A stretch of DNA of 64,000 nt, taken from the NCBI GenBank assembly GCA_942492965.1, contig OW818656.1, positions 2,604,001 to 2,668,000 of the forward strand, given 5' to 3'. Made by a program: the position numbers and the translations under genes. Positions 54,539-63,771 of this stretch are shown here, piece by piece; within the stretch, counting starts at the first letter, position 1; each line of letters begins with the position of its first letter. This stretch comes from Sphingosinicella sp942492965. Lineage in GTDB: Bacteria; Pseudomonadota; Alphaproteobacteria; Sphingomonadales; Sphingomonadaceae. Below the pieces are notes generated by a model, which was not told the origin of the DNA, ran no database searches, and saw only the letters and a program-made list of their open reading frames with translations.

Positions 54539-55969
54539 ATGGCCAGCGTTGCAATCGACATTGCCGAACCGCGCGGAAAGCTCTTCGCCGGCCCCCGCGT
54601 GCGCCGTTTGCGCAGCCAGCTCGGCCTCACGCAGACCCGCATGGCCGAGGAGCTGGGCGTCTCGATTTCCTATCTGAACCTCATCGAACGCAACCAGCGC
54701 CCCCTGACCGCGCCGTTTCTGCTCAAGCTGTCGCATCAGTATAATCTCGACCTCCGCCAGCTCACCGGCGCCGACGACGACCGCCTCGCGCTCGACGTTT
54801 CGGAAGCGCTCGCCGACCCGCTGCTGAAGGGCCTCGATGTCGGCCGCGCCGAAGTCCAGGAATTCGTCGCGGCTTCACCCGGCATCGCCCAGGCGATCGT
54901 GCGGCTGCGAAGCGCACTCCGGGACGCACGCAGCAACGGTGCTGGCGCCGAAGCGCCGCAAGGCGACGGGCCGCTCGAACTCGTCCGCGCGTTCATTCAG
55001 GATCGCCGCAACCATTTCCCGGAGCTCGAAACCCGCGCCGAGGCGCTCGCCGACGAACTGCGCCTCGCCGCCCCGGATTTCTTCGCGGCGGTCAGCGACC
55101 GGCTCCGTGCGCGCCACGGCCTCACCGTGCGCATCCTGCCCGCCGAGGTGATGCCCGAACTGCTCCGCCGCCTCGATCTCCACGGCCGCCAGCTCCAGCT
55201 TTCGGAGCTGCTGGACCCCGCCTCGCGGAGCTTTCAGGCGGCCTACCAGCTTGCGCTTTCCGAAGGCCGCGGGGAGATTGATGCGATCGTCGCGCGTGCC
55301 GGAATGCCCGATGCGGCCTCCGAACGGCTACTTGTCCAGAACCTCGCCAATTATTTCGCCGCCGCGCTGATGATGCCCTACGGCCGCTTCCACACGGCCT
55401 GCGAGGCGACCGGCTACGATCTCGACCTGCTGCAGGCGCGGTTCAGCGCCGGGTTGGAGCAGGTCGCACACCGGCTCACCACGCTGCAACGCCCCGGCGC
55501 GCGGGGTATTCCCTTCTTCCTCGTCCGCGTCGATCGCGCCGGCAACATCTCCAAGCGCTTCTCCGCGGGCGGGTTTCCCTTCTCGCGCCACGGCGGCAAC
55601 TGTCCGCTTTGGACGCTGCACAAGGCGTTCGAGCGCCCGGGGCAGATCCTGCGCCAGCTCGTCGAGATGGAGGATGGTGCAAAATACGTGTCGATCGCCC
55701 GCACCGTGCGCGCTTACGCACAGCCCTACGGCGGCGTCCGCCCCGAGTACGCGATCGCGCTCGGCTGCGAGGCGCGCCACGCACACGGCCTCGTCTACGC
55801 GCGCGGGCTCGATCTCGGCAGTGGCGAGGCGACGCCGATCGGTCTCGGCTGCGAACTTTGCGAGCGGCCGCATTGTCGCCAACGCGCCCGGCCGCCCGCC
55901 AACAGCAGCCTCATCATTGATGAAAAGCAGCGCGGCCCGAACCCGGTGCAGTTCGGCCATACGGGCTGA
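54539..55969 (+). CDS. XRE-family regulator with DUF2083 domain (ScfR/RamB type)
   Basis: 476 residues. The N-terminal helix-turn-helix spans about 18-56 (RLRSQLGLTQTRMAEELGVS, then YLNLIERNQRPL). A long middle region is related to the IrrE/ImmA-like fold. The C-terminal DUF2083 part ends with the cysteine cluster CELCERPHCRQR. RamB and relatives bind near aceA and acetate-use genes and respond to acyl-CoA status. Divergent placement from isocitrate lyase makes aceA the natural target; this is inferred from context. It has no obvious ribosome binding site except AAAAGAG. Confidence 0.87.
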   Translation: MASVAIDIAEPRGKLFAGPRVRRLRSQLGLTQTRMAEELGVSISYLNLIERNQRPLTAPFLLKLSHQYNLDLRQLTGADDDRLALDVSEALADPLLKGLDVGRAEVQEFVAASPGIAQAIVRLRSALRDARSNGAGAEAPQGDGPLELVRAFIQDRRNHFPELETRAEALADELRLAAPDFFAAVSDRLRARHGLTVRILPAEVMPELLRRLDLHGRQLQLSELLDPASRSFQAAYQLALSEGRGEIDAIVARAGMPDAASERLLVQNLANYFAAALMMPYGRFHTACEATGYDLDLLQARFSAGLEQVAHRLTTLQRPGARGIPFFLVRVDRAGNISKRFSAGGFPFSRHGGNCPLWTLHKAFERPGQILRQLVEMEDGAKYVSIARTVRAYAQPYGGVRPEYAIALGCEARHAHGLVYARGLDLGSGEATPIGLGCELCERPHCRQRARPPANSSLIIDEKQRGPNPVQFGHTG

Positions 55970-56055
55970 ACATGGGCCGAGCCGTGACGGCGGCTTTGCA
56001 TTTCACGACGGCGCAGGCTAACCCGCTGAAGCGTCTGCAGCTCAAGGGCCATTGA

Positions 56056-57357
56056 ATGCGTATTGCGATGATCGGAACGGGCTATGTCGGCCTCGTTTCC
56101 GGTGCCTGTTTTTCCGAGTTCGGCCACAGTGTCACGTGCGTCGATCTCAACGCCGCGGTCATCGAGAGGCTGAAAGCGGGCGAAATCCCGATTTTCGAAC
56201 CCGGTCTCGAAGACCTCGTGGCGCGCAACGCCAAAGCGGGGCGCCTGACCTTCACGACTGATCTTATCGAGGGTGTGAAGGATGCCGACGCGGTGTTCAT
56301 CGCAGTCGGCACGCCGAGCCGCCGCGGTGATGGCCATGCCGACCTCTCCTACGTGTATGCCGCAGCGCGCCAGATCGCGGAGGCCGCACCGGATGCTTGC
56401 GTCATCGTCAACAAGTCGACGGTTCCGGTGGGAACGGCGGAGGAAGTGGAACGCATCGCGCGCGAGGTGGCGCCGGGGAAGGCGATCAGCGTCGCATCGA
56501 ACCCCGAATTCCTGCGCGAGGGCTCGGCGATCGAGGATTTCATGCGTCCGGACCGCGTTGTCTGCGGCGTTGCCGACGATCAGGCGCGTGACATGTTGAA
56601 GGCGATCTACCGTCCGCTGTCTTTGCGCGAAGTGCCGATCCTGTTCGCGGACCGGCCAACGGCCGAGGTGATCAAATATGCCGCGAACGCCTTTCTCGCC
56701 GTGAAGATCAGTTTCATCAACGAGATCGCCGACCTCTGTGAGAAGGTCGGCGCGAACGTGCAGGATGTCTCCAAGGGTATTGGCCTCGACAAGCGCATCG
56801 GCTCCAAGTTCCTGCATCCCGGCCCCGGCTACGGTGGCTCGTGCTTCCCGAAGGACACGCTCGCCCTGCTCAAGACAGCAGAAGATAATGATGTCGCCTT
56901 GCAGATCGTGGCGGCGACCGTGAAGGTGAACGACGAACGCAAACGCGCCATGGCCGACCGCATCATTGCCGCGTGCGGCGGATCGGTGGAAGGCAAGACG
57001 ATCGGCGTCCTCGGTCTTACCTTCAAGCCAAACACCGATGACATGCGCGATGCACCGAGCCTCGTCATCATTCCGGCGCTGCAGGCGGCGGGTGCGAAGG
57101 TGAAGGCGTTCGATCCGGAAGGGATGAAGGCGGCGGGAGCGCTGTTGCCGGGCGTGGAGATGTGCGACGATTCTTACGCTGCGCTGGACGGGGCGGATGC
57201 GGCGGTGCTGCTGACGGAGTGGAACGAGTTCCGGGCGCTTGATCTAGGGCGCGTGCGAAGTGGGTTGAAGACGCCGGTGTTTGTTGACCTTAGAAATGTG
57301 TATCCGGTGGAAGACGTCCGGCAAATGGGCCTGCACTACGCATCGATCGGACGCTGA
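56056..57357 (+). CDS. ugd: UDP-glucose 6-dehydrogenase
   Basis: 433 residues. It oxidises UDP-glucose to UDP-glucuronate in two NAD-dependent steps. The nucleotide loop MIGTGYVGLVSGACF is at the N-terminus; NPEFLREGSAIEDF and KYAANAFLAVKISFINE form the core; the catalytic Cys is C263 in GGSCFPKD. A GDP-mannose dehydrogenase is possible, but the fit to the UDP-glucose branch is better. It starts the polysaccharide locus, providing uronic acid precursors. It precedes the aminotransferase gene by 51 bases. Confidence 0.93.
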   Translation: MRIAMIGTGYVGLVSGACFSEFGHSVTCVDLNAAVIERLKAGEIPIFEPGLEDLVARNAKAGRLTFTTDLIEGVKDADAVFIAVGTPSRRGDGHADLSYVYAAARQIAEAAPDACVIVNKSTVPVGTAEEVERIAREVAPGKAISVASNPEFLREGSAIEDFMRPDRVVCGVADDQARDMLKAIYRPLSLREVPILFADRPTAEVIKYAANAFLAVKISFINEIADLCEKVGANVQDVSKGIGLDKRIGSKFLHPGPGYGGSCFPKDTLALLKTAEDNDVALQIVAATVKVNDERKRAMADRIIAACGGSVEGKTIGVLGLTFKPNTDDMRDAPSLVIIPALQAAGAKVKAFDPEGMKAAGALLPGVEMCDDSYAALDGADAAVLLTEWNEFRALDLGRVRSGLKTPVFVDLRNVYPVEDVRQMGLHYASIGR

Positions 57358-57408
57358 TCGGGCGTCTGCGACGCCTTTCGGCGGTAGCGTGCAATATCGG
57401 GGAACACT

Positions 57409-58521
57409 ATGGCAGATGATCGGCCCGTTTACGTAACCCAGCCCTTCTTGCCGCCGCTGGAAGAGTTTCTGCCATATCTGCAGGAGATGTGGGACCGAAA
57501 ATGGCTCACCAACTGCGGGCCGTTTCACCAGCAACTCGAGGCTGCGCTGGCTGAATATCTGGGGGTCGAGCATATCGCTCTCATGTCGAACGGCACGCTA
57601 GCGTTGGTTACGGCATTGCAGGCCCTGCGGGTGACGGGTGAAGTCATCACGACGCCCTATTCGTTCGTGGCGACGACGCATTCTCTGCTGTGGAACAACC
57701 TGACGCCGGTATTTGCCGATATTGATCCCCGGACCTGCAATCTCGATCCGGATCGCATAGAGGCGGCGATCACGCCGAGAACGACGGCCATCATGCCGGT
57801 GCACTGCTACGGGAACCCCTGTGATGTGGAACGCATCACGCAGATCGCCGATGTCTATGGGCTGAAAGTGATCTACGATGCCGCGCATGCCTTTGGGGTC
57901 CGGTTGAACGGTTCGAGCCTTCTTAATCACGGCGATCTTGCTACGTTGAGCTTTCATGCGACGAAGGTTTTCAACACGTTTGAAGGGGGCGCCATCGTCT
58001 GCCACGACGCGCGGATGAAACAGCGCATCGACTATCTCAAGAACTTCGGTTTCGCTGATGAAGTGACGGTCGTGGCACCCGGTATCAACGGGAAGATGAA
58101 CGAAGTGCAGGCTGCATTCGGCCTGCTGCAGCTTCGCCATATCGATGAAGCGCTCCGGCGCCGGCGTGTAGCCAGCCAGCTCTACAGGGAAGGCCTTCGC
58201 GGTATCCCGGGCATCGCGCATTTCGAGGATGTGCCGGGCGCGGAGCCGAACCATTCCTATTTCCCGATCCTCGTCGGACCTGATTATCCGTTGAGCAGGG
58301 ATGCCCTTTATGCGCGCCTAAAGGAACATAATGTCCTCAGCCGCCGCTACTTCTATCCGCTGATCAGCGACATGCCGATGTACCGTGCGCTACCTTCCGC
58401 GGCGCCGGAGAACTTGCCGGTGGCGAAGCGCATTGCGGGTGAAGTTCTGTGTTTGCCGATGCACCAGGATTTGTCTCGGGGAGATCAGGATCGCATCGTC
58501 GATCTGATTGCTCGGTACTAA
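57409..58521 (+). CDS. DegT/DnrJ/EryC1/StrS-family sugar aminotransferase
   Basis: 370 residues. The PLP lysine is K186 in LSFHATKVFNTFEGG. Other family landmarks are LMSNGTLALVTALQAL and PVHCYGNPCDVERI. It transfers an amino group to a keto-sugar nucleotide, most likely a dTDP- or UDP-linked deoxysugar. The sequence resembles the FdtB/VioA-like group, but the substrate is not established. No 4,6-dehydratase gene is visible, so its substrate must come from elsewhere. The acyltransferase that follows 12 bases later would act next. Confidence 0.9.
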   Translation: MADDRPVYVTQPFLPPLEEFLPYLQEMWDRKWLTNCGPFHQQLEAALAEYLGVEHIALMSNGTLALVTALQALRVTGEVITTPYSFVATTHSLLWNNLTPVFADIDPRTCNLDPDRIEAAITPRTTAIMPVHCYGNPCDVERITQIADVYGLKVIYDAAHAFGVRLNGSSLLNHGDLATLSFHATKVFNTFEGGAIVCHDARMKQRIDYLKNFGFADEVTVVAPGINGKMNEVQAAFGLLQLRHIDEALRRRRVASQLYREGLRGIPGIAHFEDVPGAEPNHSYFPILVGPDYPLSRDALYARLKEHNVLSRRYFYPLISDMPMYRALPSAAPENLPVAKRIAGEVLCLPMHQDLSRGDQDRIVDLIARY

Positions 58522-58533
58522 GGAGGGGGAATC

Positions 58534-59190
58534 ATGACCGATCTGATCATTTATGGCGCCGGCGGCTTTGCTCGTGAAATTGCCTGGCTTGCGGACGATA
58601 TGGCGCTAAGCGGCCATGAGAATTACAAGGTTTCGGCGTTTGTCGATGATGATCCCGCCCGCAGTGGCGAAATTGTCAATGATGTGCCGATCATGCTGTT
58701 CGACGAAGCCTGCGCCCATTTCCCCGACGCCAAGTTTGTGCTCGGGGTGGGCTCTCCGAAAGCGCGCATAACATTGTCTTCGAAGGTCGCGGCTGCAGGG
58801 TTTGGTTTTGCTTCCCTGGTGCATCCGAATGTTGTTCAGTCTCGTTACAACAGCATCGGCGCCGCCGCCGTGATCTGTGCCGGATCCATCCTCACGACCA
58901 ACATAAGGCTGGGCAACCACGTCCAGATCAATCTCGACTGCACAATCGGTCATGACGTTGAGATGGAGGATTTTGTTACGTTTGCGCCAGGCGTGCATAT
59001 CTCGGGTTGGGTCAGCCTTGGACGCGGTGCGTATGTTGGGACGGGTGCAGTTATTATCAACGGCTCGCGGGATAAGCCTCTGCGGATCGGCGCGGGTGCA
59101 ACGGTCGGCGCCGGCGCAAGCGTCATAAGAGATGTGTCGGAGGGTGATCTCGTCGTTGGTGTTCCCGCGAAACCAAGGCAGGCGCATTGA
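58534..59190 (+). CDS. NeuD/PglD-family sugar acyltransferase
   Basis: 218 residues. The N-terminal Rossmann-like domain begins LIIYGAGGFAREIAWLAD. The C-terminal left-handed beta helix has hexapeptide-type repeats, with the catalytic-type histidine H140 in CTIGHDV. PglD acetylates the 4-amino group of UDP-4-amino sugars; a similar N-acylation of the product of the preceding aminotransferase is likely but inferred. A very strong ribosome binding site, AGGAGGGGGA, precedes the ATG. Confidence 0.88.
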   Translation: MTDLIIYGAGGFAREIAWLADDMALSGHENYKVSAFVDDDPARSGEIVNDVPIMLFDEACAHFPDAKFVLGVGSPKARITLSSKVAAAGFGFASLVHPNVVQSRYNSIGAAAVICAGSILTTNIRLGNHVQINLDCTIGHDVEMEDFVTFAPGVHISGWVSLGRGAYVGTGAVIINGSRDKPLRIGAGATVGAGASVIRDVSEGDLVVGVPAKPRQAH

Positions 59191-59198
59191 GAACGTAG

Positions 59199-60716
59199 AT
59201 GTCCCTCAAGGGCAACATCGCCGCGAATTATTTCGCCCAGGCCTATGTTGCGATGGCGGGGATCGTGCTGGTGCCGCTTTATCTCGGTTACATGGGGGTG
59301 GAGGCTTACGGGCTCGTCGGCTTCTTCACGATGATGAACGCGTGGTTCCTGCTGCTCGATGTGGGATTGACGCCCACGCTTTCGCGGGAGACGGCGCGCT
59401 ATCGCGGCGGCGCGCTCGATGCGGCCACGTTGCGCGCGCTCGTTCGTGCGCTGGAGTGGGTGTTTGTCGCTGTCGCGCTTCTTGCCATGCTGTTCTTCCT
59501 TCTCGCAGCGGACGCGATCGCGCGGGATTGGTTGAAGGTCGGCGCATTGCCGGTGGCGGACGTCCGCCATGCCATCATGCTGATGGGTCTCATCATCCCG
59601 CTGCGCTGGATGTCCGGGCTGTATCGCGGGGCGGTGAACGGTTTCGAGCGGCAGGTCTGGCTGGCCGGGTTCAATGTGGCGGTGGCGACGGCGCGGTTCG
59701 TTGGCGTGATCGCCGTGTTCCATCTGGTCGGCACGACGCCGACCGTGTTCTTCACTTATCAGCTTGTTGTCGCCATGATCGAGATCGCGGGGCTTGCTTT
59801 CATGGCGCATCGGTTGCTGCCGAAGGTGCCGGTGCCGGGGATCGCTGCGGGTTGGATGGCGCTTCGCGGCGTGCTTGGCTTCTCGCTCACGGTTGCGTTC
59901 ACCGGCGCCGTGTGGGTTCTCATCACGCAGACGGACAAGCTGGTGCTTTCCCGTGTGCTTTCGCTTGCCGATTATGGCTATTTTTCGCTTGCTGCGGTGG
60001 TGGCCGGGGGGGTGATGGTGATTGGCGCCCCAGTTGCGCAGGCGGTTCTGCCGCGCATGGCGAGGCTTTCGGCGGAGGGCCAGCACGCGGCTGTGATCGC
60101 GCTGTATCGTATGGCGACGCAGCTTGTCTGTCTGTTGTCGCTGCCCGCTGCGGTGATGCTTGCGGCGTTTTCGGAGGATGTTCTGCGCGTGTGGACGGGC
60201 GACGCCGCTGCGGCGGCGCAGGCTGCGCCGGTGCTGCGCCTTTATGCGGCGGGGAATGGTATCCTCGCCGTGGCGGCGCTTGCCTATTACCTTCAGTATG
60301 CGCGCGGCGATCTGCGGCTGCATCTGATCGGCAACGCGCTGATGCTGTTGTTTTACGTTCCGTGCCTGGTATTCAGCGCCGTGCGCTGGGGAGCGATCGG
60401 CGCCGGAGTCGCTTGGCTTTGCGCGATCGGGCTGTATTTCCTGTTGTGGGTTCCGCTCGTGCATCGAAGGCTTGAGCCGGGGCTGCATGGTTCCTGGATG
60501 CTGCGGGACGTTCTGCCTGTCGCGGGTGTTTCCGTGGCGGCGGCGCTTCTTGCGGCGACCCTGGCGACCGTACCCGCGGCGCGACTTTCGGGCGTGCTGA
60601 CGATCGTCGTTTTGGGTTTGCTTGTGTTCGGCCTTGCGGCCATGACATCTTCAACGGTGCGGGAGGCGGCGGCGCGGAGACTGGCGTTGCATCGGCAGAC
60701 GAGGGAAGTGGTGTGA
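59199..60716 (+). CDS. Wzx-like oligosaccharide flippase
   Basis: 505 residues with about 12-14 hydrophobic segments, e.g. VFVAVALLAMLFFLLAA. The N-terminus NIAANYFAQAYVAMAGIVLVPLYLGYMG is typical of polysaccharide flippases of the MOP superfamily. It would move lipid-linked repeat units across the inner membrane in a Wzx/Wzy pathway. It begins eight bases after the acyltransferase and overlaps the next gene (GTGA). Confidence 0.9.
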   Translation: MSLKGNIAANYFAQAYVAMAGIVLVPLYLGYMGVEAYGLVGFFTMMNAWFLLLDVGLTPTLSRETARYRGGALDAATLRALVRALEWVFVAVALLAMLFFLLAADAIARDWLKVGALPVADVRHAIMLMGLIIPLRWMSGLYRGAVNGFERQVWLAGFNVAVATARFVGVIAVFHLVGTTPTVFFTYQLVVAMIEIAGLAFMAHRLLPKVPVPGIAAGWMALRGVLGFSLTVAFTGAVWVLITQTDKLVLSRVLSLADYGYFSLAAVVAGGVMVIGAPVAQAVLPRMARLSAEGQHAAVIALYRMATQLVCLLSLPAAVMLAAFSEDVLRVWTGDAAAAAQAAPVLRLYAAGNGILAVAALAYYLQYARGDLRLHLIGNALMLLFYVPCLVFSAVRWGAIGAGVAWLCAIGLYFLLWVPLVHRRLEPGLHGSWMLRDVLPVAGVSVAAALLAATLATVPAARLSGVLTIVVLGLLVFGLAAMTSSTVREAAARRLALHRQTREVV

Positions 60717-61708
60717 CAGCAGGGGAAAGCGCGCGGAGCGAGGAGCGGCCGAAGGTCTCAGTCTGCATCGTTACATACAACCAGCGCGACTATATTGCCG
60801 AATGCCTTGAAAGCGTCGTGACCCAGAAGACGAATTTCCCGTTCGAGGTGATCGTGGGCGACGATGCGTCCACGGACGGCACCGCGGATATCGTGAGGGA
60901 CTATGCGGCGCGATATCCGCATTTGATCAGGCCGCTGCTGCACGAAACCAATTTGGGGCCATTCGAGAATTACAGGGTCGTGCACCGTGCGGCACGCGGT
61001 GAGTACGTGGCGCACCTCGACGGCGATGACGCTATGTTGCCTGAAAAATTGGCCAAGCAGACAGCGTTTTTGGATCGAAATCCTGAAAGCGCTGCGGTTT
61101 TTCATAAGCTTGCGGTGATAGATAAGTCTGGGGATCTGCTAGGAAAGTTTTGGCCTCAGAAGGCTGATGCGACGTTTGGAACGGAGTACCTTCTCAAAAA
61201 TCACCCTATTGTTGGACATTCTTCATTAATGTATCGCCATGGATTTATTGATGAAATACTAAGTGATGACAAAGAATTTATAGATTTTATGATATATTTT
61301 ATTTTGTCAATCAAAGGCGTTGTCGGGTTTATTGGTGATTGTCTTGGAATGTATCGGACTGGCGTGGGAATTTCCACTATCAATTATAAATGGATAAGTC
61401 ACGTCTTGCAGGTGTTTGAAGCCGCTCGAAACCACGAAATTCCTGATGAGTGGATCCGGGCAGGTGAAGCCCGTCAGTATTTTCAAGCTGCACATAATGC
61501 ACTTTATAAGAAAAACTATGAAGTGTTTCAGTCATATATATTCGAAAGTTGGAGTAGGTGCCATATTTCAAAAAGGCAGCTTATTTTTTATGCACTAAGA
61601 AATCACCCGAAATTTCTGTTCTTAGTGCGAGATTTGTATGTCAAAATGAGAAATGCAAATCGATCAATGTCAAGAATTCTAATAAATAGACCTGTTTATC
61701 TTTCATAA
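60713..61708 (+). CDS. Family 2 glycosyltransferase (base composition shift inside)
   Basis: 331 residues. The GT2 N-terminus VSVCIVTYNQRDYIAECLES and the metal-binding DxD-like HLDGDDAML are present. The donor and acceptor are unknown. The first 120 codons are GC-rich like the chromosome; from about 61080 the gene becomes AT-rich, with many lysine/asparagine/isoleucine codons to the end, suggesting a mosaic. The GTG start overlaps the flippase stop. The protein has no clear membrane segment. Confidence 0.87.
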   Translation: MTAGESARSEERPKVSVCIVTYNQRDYIAECLESVVTQKTNFPFEVIVGDDASTDGTADIVRDYAARYPHLIRPLLHETNLGPFENYRVVHRAARGEYVAHLDGDDAMLPEKLAKQTAFLDRNPESAAVFHKLAVIDKSGDLLGKFWPQKADATFGTEYLLKNHPIVGHSSLMYRHGFIDEILSDDKEFIDFMIYFILSIKGVVGFIGDCLGMYRTGVGISTINYKWISHVLQVFEAARNHEIPDEWIRAGEARQYFQAAHNALYKKNYEVFQSYIFESWSRCHISKRQLIFYALRNHPKFLFLVRDLYVKMRNANRSMSRILINRPVYLS

Positions 61709-61739
61709 TATGTATGAATATTTTTCTGATTTGTATTTT

Positions 61740-61760
61740 AAATGCCATGGTATGGCATTT
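61740..61760 (+). terminator. AT-rich hairpin between glycosyltransferase and polymerase genes
   Basis: A nine-base perfect stem AAATGCCAT (61740-61748) with ATGGCATTT (61752-61760) closes a GGT loop. It is followed within a few bases by T-rich sequence (61764-61773). It could be a terminator or attenuator ahead of the polymerase gene, which begins 27 bases later. Confidence 0.55.
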
Positions 61761-61786
61761 CCATTTTATTTTTACGAAGGCCTATA

Positions 61787-62788
61787 ATGCGCGACAGGCC
61801 CCCATTTTCGTTAACTGTTTCACAGAACGCTGTGTATTTTTTTGCATGTATTGTGCCGTTGTCAATTTTTCTAGGGTTGGCATCGGGTTATAGAATTCTC
61901 GGAGAAGGTCGAGATTTTCAAGAGTATGTTTTTTTCTATAGATCTCTACAAATTTATGATGATGGAGATTCAACTAGATTTGAATTTGCTTTTTTTCATT
62001 TATCAAAAATGTTTAAATTCAATTTAAGTGAGAATTACTACATATATTTTTCTTTTGTTGCGTTTTTTTCTCTATTTTTAAAATTTCTTGTTTTTTTGAG
62101 GCAAAAAAACGTTGTCGCAACAACGCTTTTTTATATTATAGCTTGGTTTCCCCTTCACGAATATACGCAAATTCGTGCGGCATTCGCTGTTTCAATTCTA
62201 TTTATTGCGACGGAGTGTCTATTAACACGAAAATGGATACCCTTTCTTTTGCTTTCCGCCTTGGCCGGCCTGTTTCACACGAGCGCTCTTTTAGTTGCAG
62301 GTTTTCTTGTCGGAGTGTTTTTCCTCGCGGAATTGCGTCTGTCGCTCGCTATCTTACTAATTGCTGCGACAACAATCGTCCTTACGGTGGTGACAGCGCT
62401 GGCATTAGATATATTAAGTAAATTCAACCCATTGATTGTCTACTATGCTCAGAATGTCGGTGGCAATGAAGTGCCTAACATATTCTCTGCACAGAATATC
62501 GCCAGTGTACTTTTTCTAGTCTCTATGCTGTTCTCTGGAACGCTTGTCGATCGACGAGTGCGAGTTATTTTTCTATTGTGCTGCTCAGCTATGGCCGTGT
62601 TCATCGGGTTTCATGAAATACCTACATTCGCTCATCGATTGAAGGAAATGCTTCTCGTTTTTATGACCCTGATTGCATTTAATGCGCCGCTGACGTGGAG
62701 GACCCTTCCGCAAATGTTTTTTGGTGCAATGTATGCCGTCATCAGCTTTCTGTCTTACTCAATCAATGGAATTATCTGGGGCGGCTGA
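61787..62788 (+). CDS. EpsG/Wzy-like polysaccharide polymerase
   Basis: 333 residues with about nine hydrophobic segments. The N-terminal GYRILGEGRDFQEYVFFY and FEFAFFHLSKMFKFN, followed by a family-like YTQIRAAFAVSILF, fit the EpsG family of Wzy-type polymerases. It would join repeat units in the periplasm. The gene is strongly AT-rich, unlike all other genes here except the end of the preceding one. I chose ATG 61787, with AAGG six bases upstream, over ATG 61742. The stop overlaps the next ATG by one base. Confidence 0.78.
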   Translation: MRDRPPFSLTVSQNAVYFFACIVPLSIFLGLASGYRILGEGRDFQEYVFFYRSLQIYDDGDSTRFEFAFFHLSKMFKFNLSENYYIYFSFVAFFSLFLKFLVFLRQKNVVATTLFYIIAWFPLHEYTQIRAAFAVSILFIATECLLTRKWIPFLLLSALAGLFHTSALLVAGFLVGVFFLAELRLSLAILLIAATTIVLTVVTALALDILSKFNPLIVYYAQNVGGNEVPNIFSAQNIASVLFLVSMLFSGTLVDRRVRVIFLLCCSAMAVFIGFHEIPTFAHRLKEMLLVFMTLIAFNAPLTWRTLPQMFFGAMYAVISFLSYSINGIIWGG

Positions 62789-63717
62789 TGTGTGTCGATA
62801 TTGTCATCGTTAACTGGAACTCAGAAACGCAATTAGCAGATTGCGTATCTTCTATCGAAAAATTCGGTGGGGGAATCGTTGATCTCGTATCCATTGTGGA
62901 CAACGGTTCCACGGATAACTCTCTGCGCTTAGGGGCTACATCTGTCGAAGTTCGTTTAGTCGAACTGGGTTACAACGCTGGCTTCGCGCGGGCCTGTAAC
63001 ATTGGCGCTCGCACAGGCATCGCGCCCTATATTCTTTTTCTCAATCCGGATGCCCGATTGCTCCCGAACGGGTTGCAGGCCGCCATCGCGTATATGGAGA
63101 GTCCCGTTGCGAGGGACGTAGCGATCTGCGGCGTTCGGTTGCTGAATGAGAACGGGCATGTCGAGCGCAGTTGCGCGCGGTTTCCGACGTGGCGAACCTA
63201 TGTTGGCAAGGTGCTCGGTCTCAGCCGTCTCCTGCCGCATCGCTTTCCTCTGCATTTCATGGTCGAGTTCGACCATCTGTCGGGACGAGAGGTTGATCAG
63301 GTCATCGGCGCATTCTTTCTTGTTCGTCGGGATGTGTTCGAGGCGCTTGGCGGTTTTGACGAGCGTTTCTTCGTATATTTCGAAGAGCTCGATTTTTCGC
63401 TCAGAGCGCGCCGGGCAGGCTGGCGTACATGGTTTCTGGGAGAAGCGACGGCATTCCACAAGGGCAATGGGACAACGGATCAGGTGAAGGCGCATCGCCT
63501 TTTCTATTCGTTGCGTAGCCGCATCCTTTATGCATTTAAGCATTTTCCTGCTGGTGAGGCTTGGCTGGTTGCCGTCACTAGTCTCGTTATCGAGCCGATA
63601 GTGCGACTTTTGCGGGCCGGATTAAATATGTCCCGACAGGAGCTTTATGATACATGGCGCGGTGTCATTATGCTCTGGCGTGACCTTCCCAGAATCCTGA
63701 AAACTGTGCGGTCGTGA
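62788..63717 (+). CDS. Family 2 glycosyltransferase (rhamnosyltransferase-like)
   Basis: 309 residues. The N-terminal CVDIVIVNWNSETQLADCV and IVDNGSTDNS form the nucleotide-binding part. FLNPDARLLPNG holds the aspartate cluster, and FDERFFVYFEELDFSLRARRAGW is the typical WbbL/RfbF-like catalytic block. Relatives transfer rhamnose from dTDP-rhamnose; the donor here is unproven. GC content returns to the chromosomal level along this gene. It follows the polymerase with a one-base overlap. Confidence 0.88.
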   Translation: MCVDIVIVNWNSETQLADCVSSIEKFGGGIVDLVSIVDNGSTDNSLRLGATSVEVRLVELGYNAGFARACNIGARTGIAPYILFLNPDARLLPNGLQAAIAYMESPVARDVAICGVRLLNENGHVERSCARFPTWRTYVGKVLGLSRLLPHRFPLHFMVEFDHLSGREVDQVIGAFFLVRRDVFEALGGFDERFFVYFEELDFSLRARRAGWRTWFLGEATAFHKGNGTTDQVKAHRLFYSLRSRILYAFKHFPAGEAWLVAVTSLVIEPIVRLLRAGLNMSRQELYDTWRGVIMLWRDLPRILKTVRS

Positions 63718-63771
63718 GCATGATGCATCTGCGAAAAGGGGTGGCGTATAAATGATAATAGGCAGCCCCTA

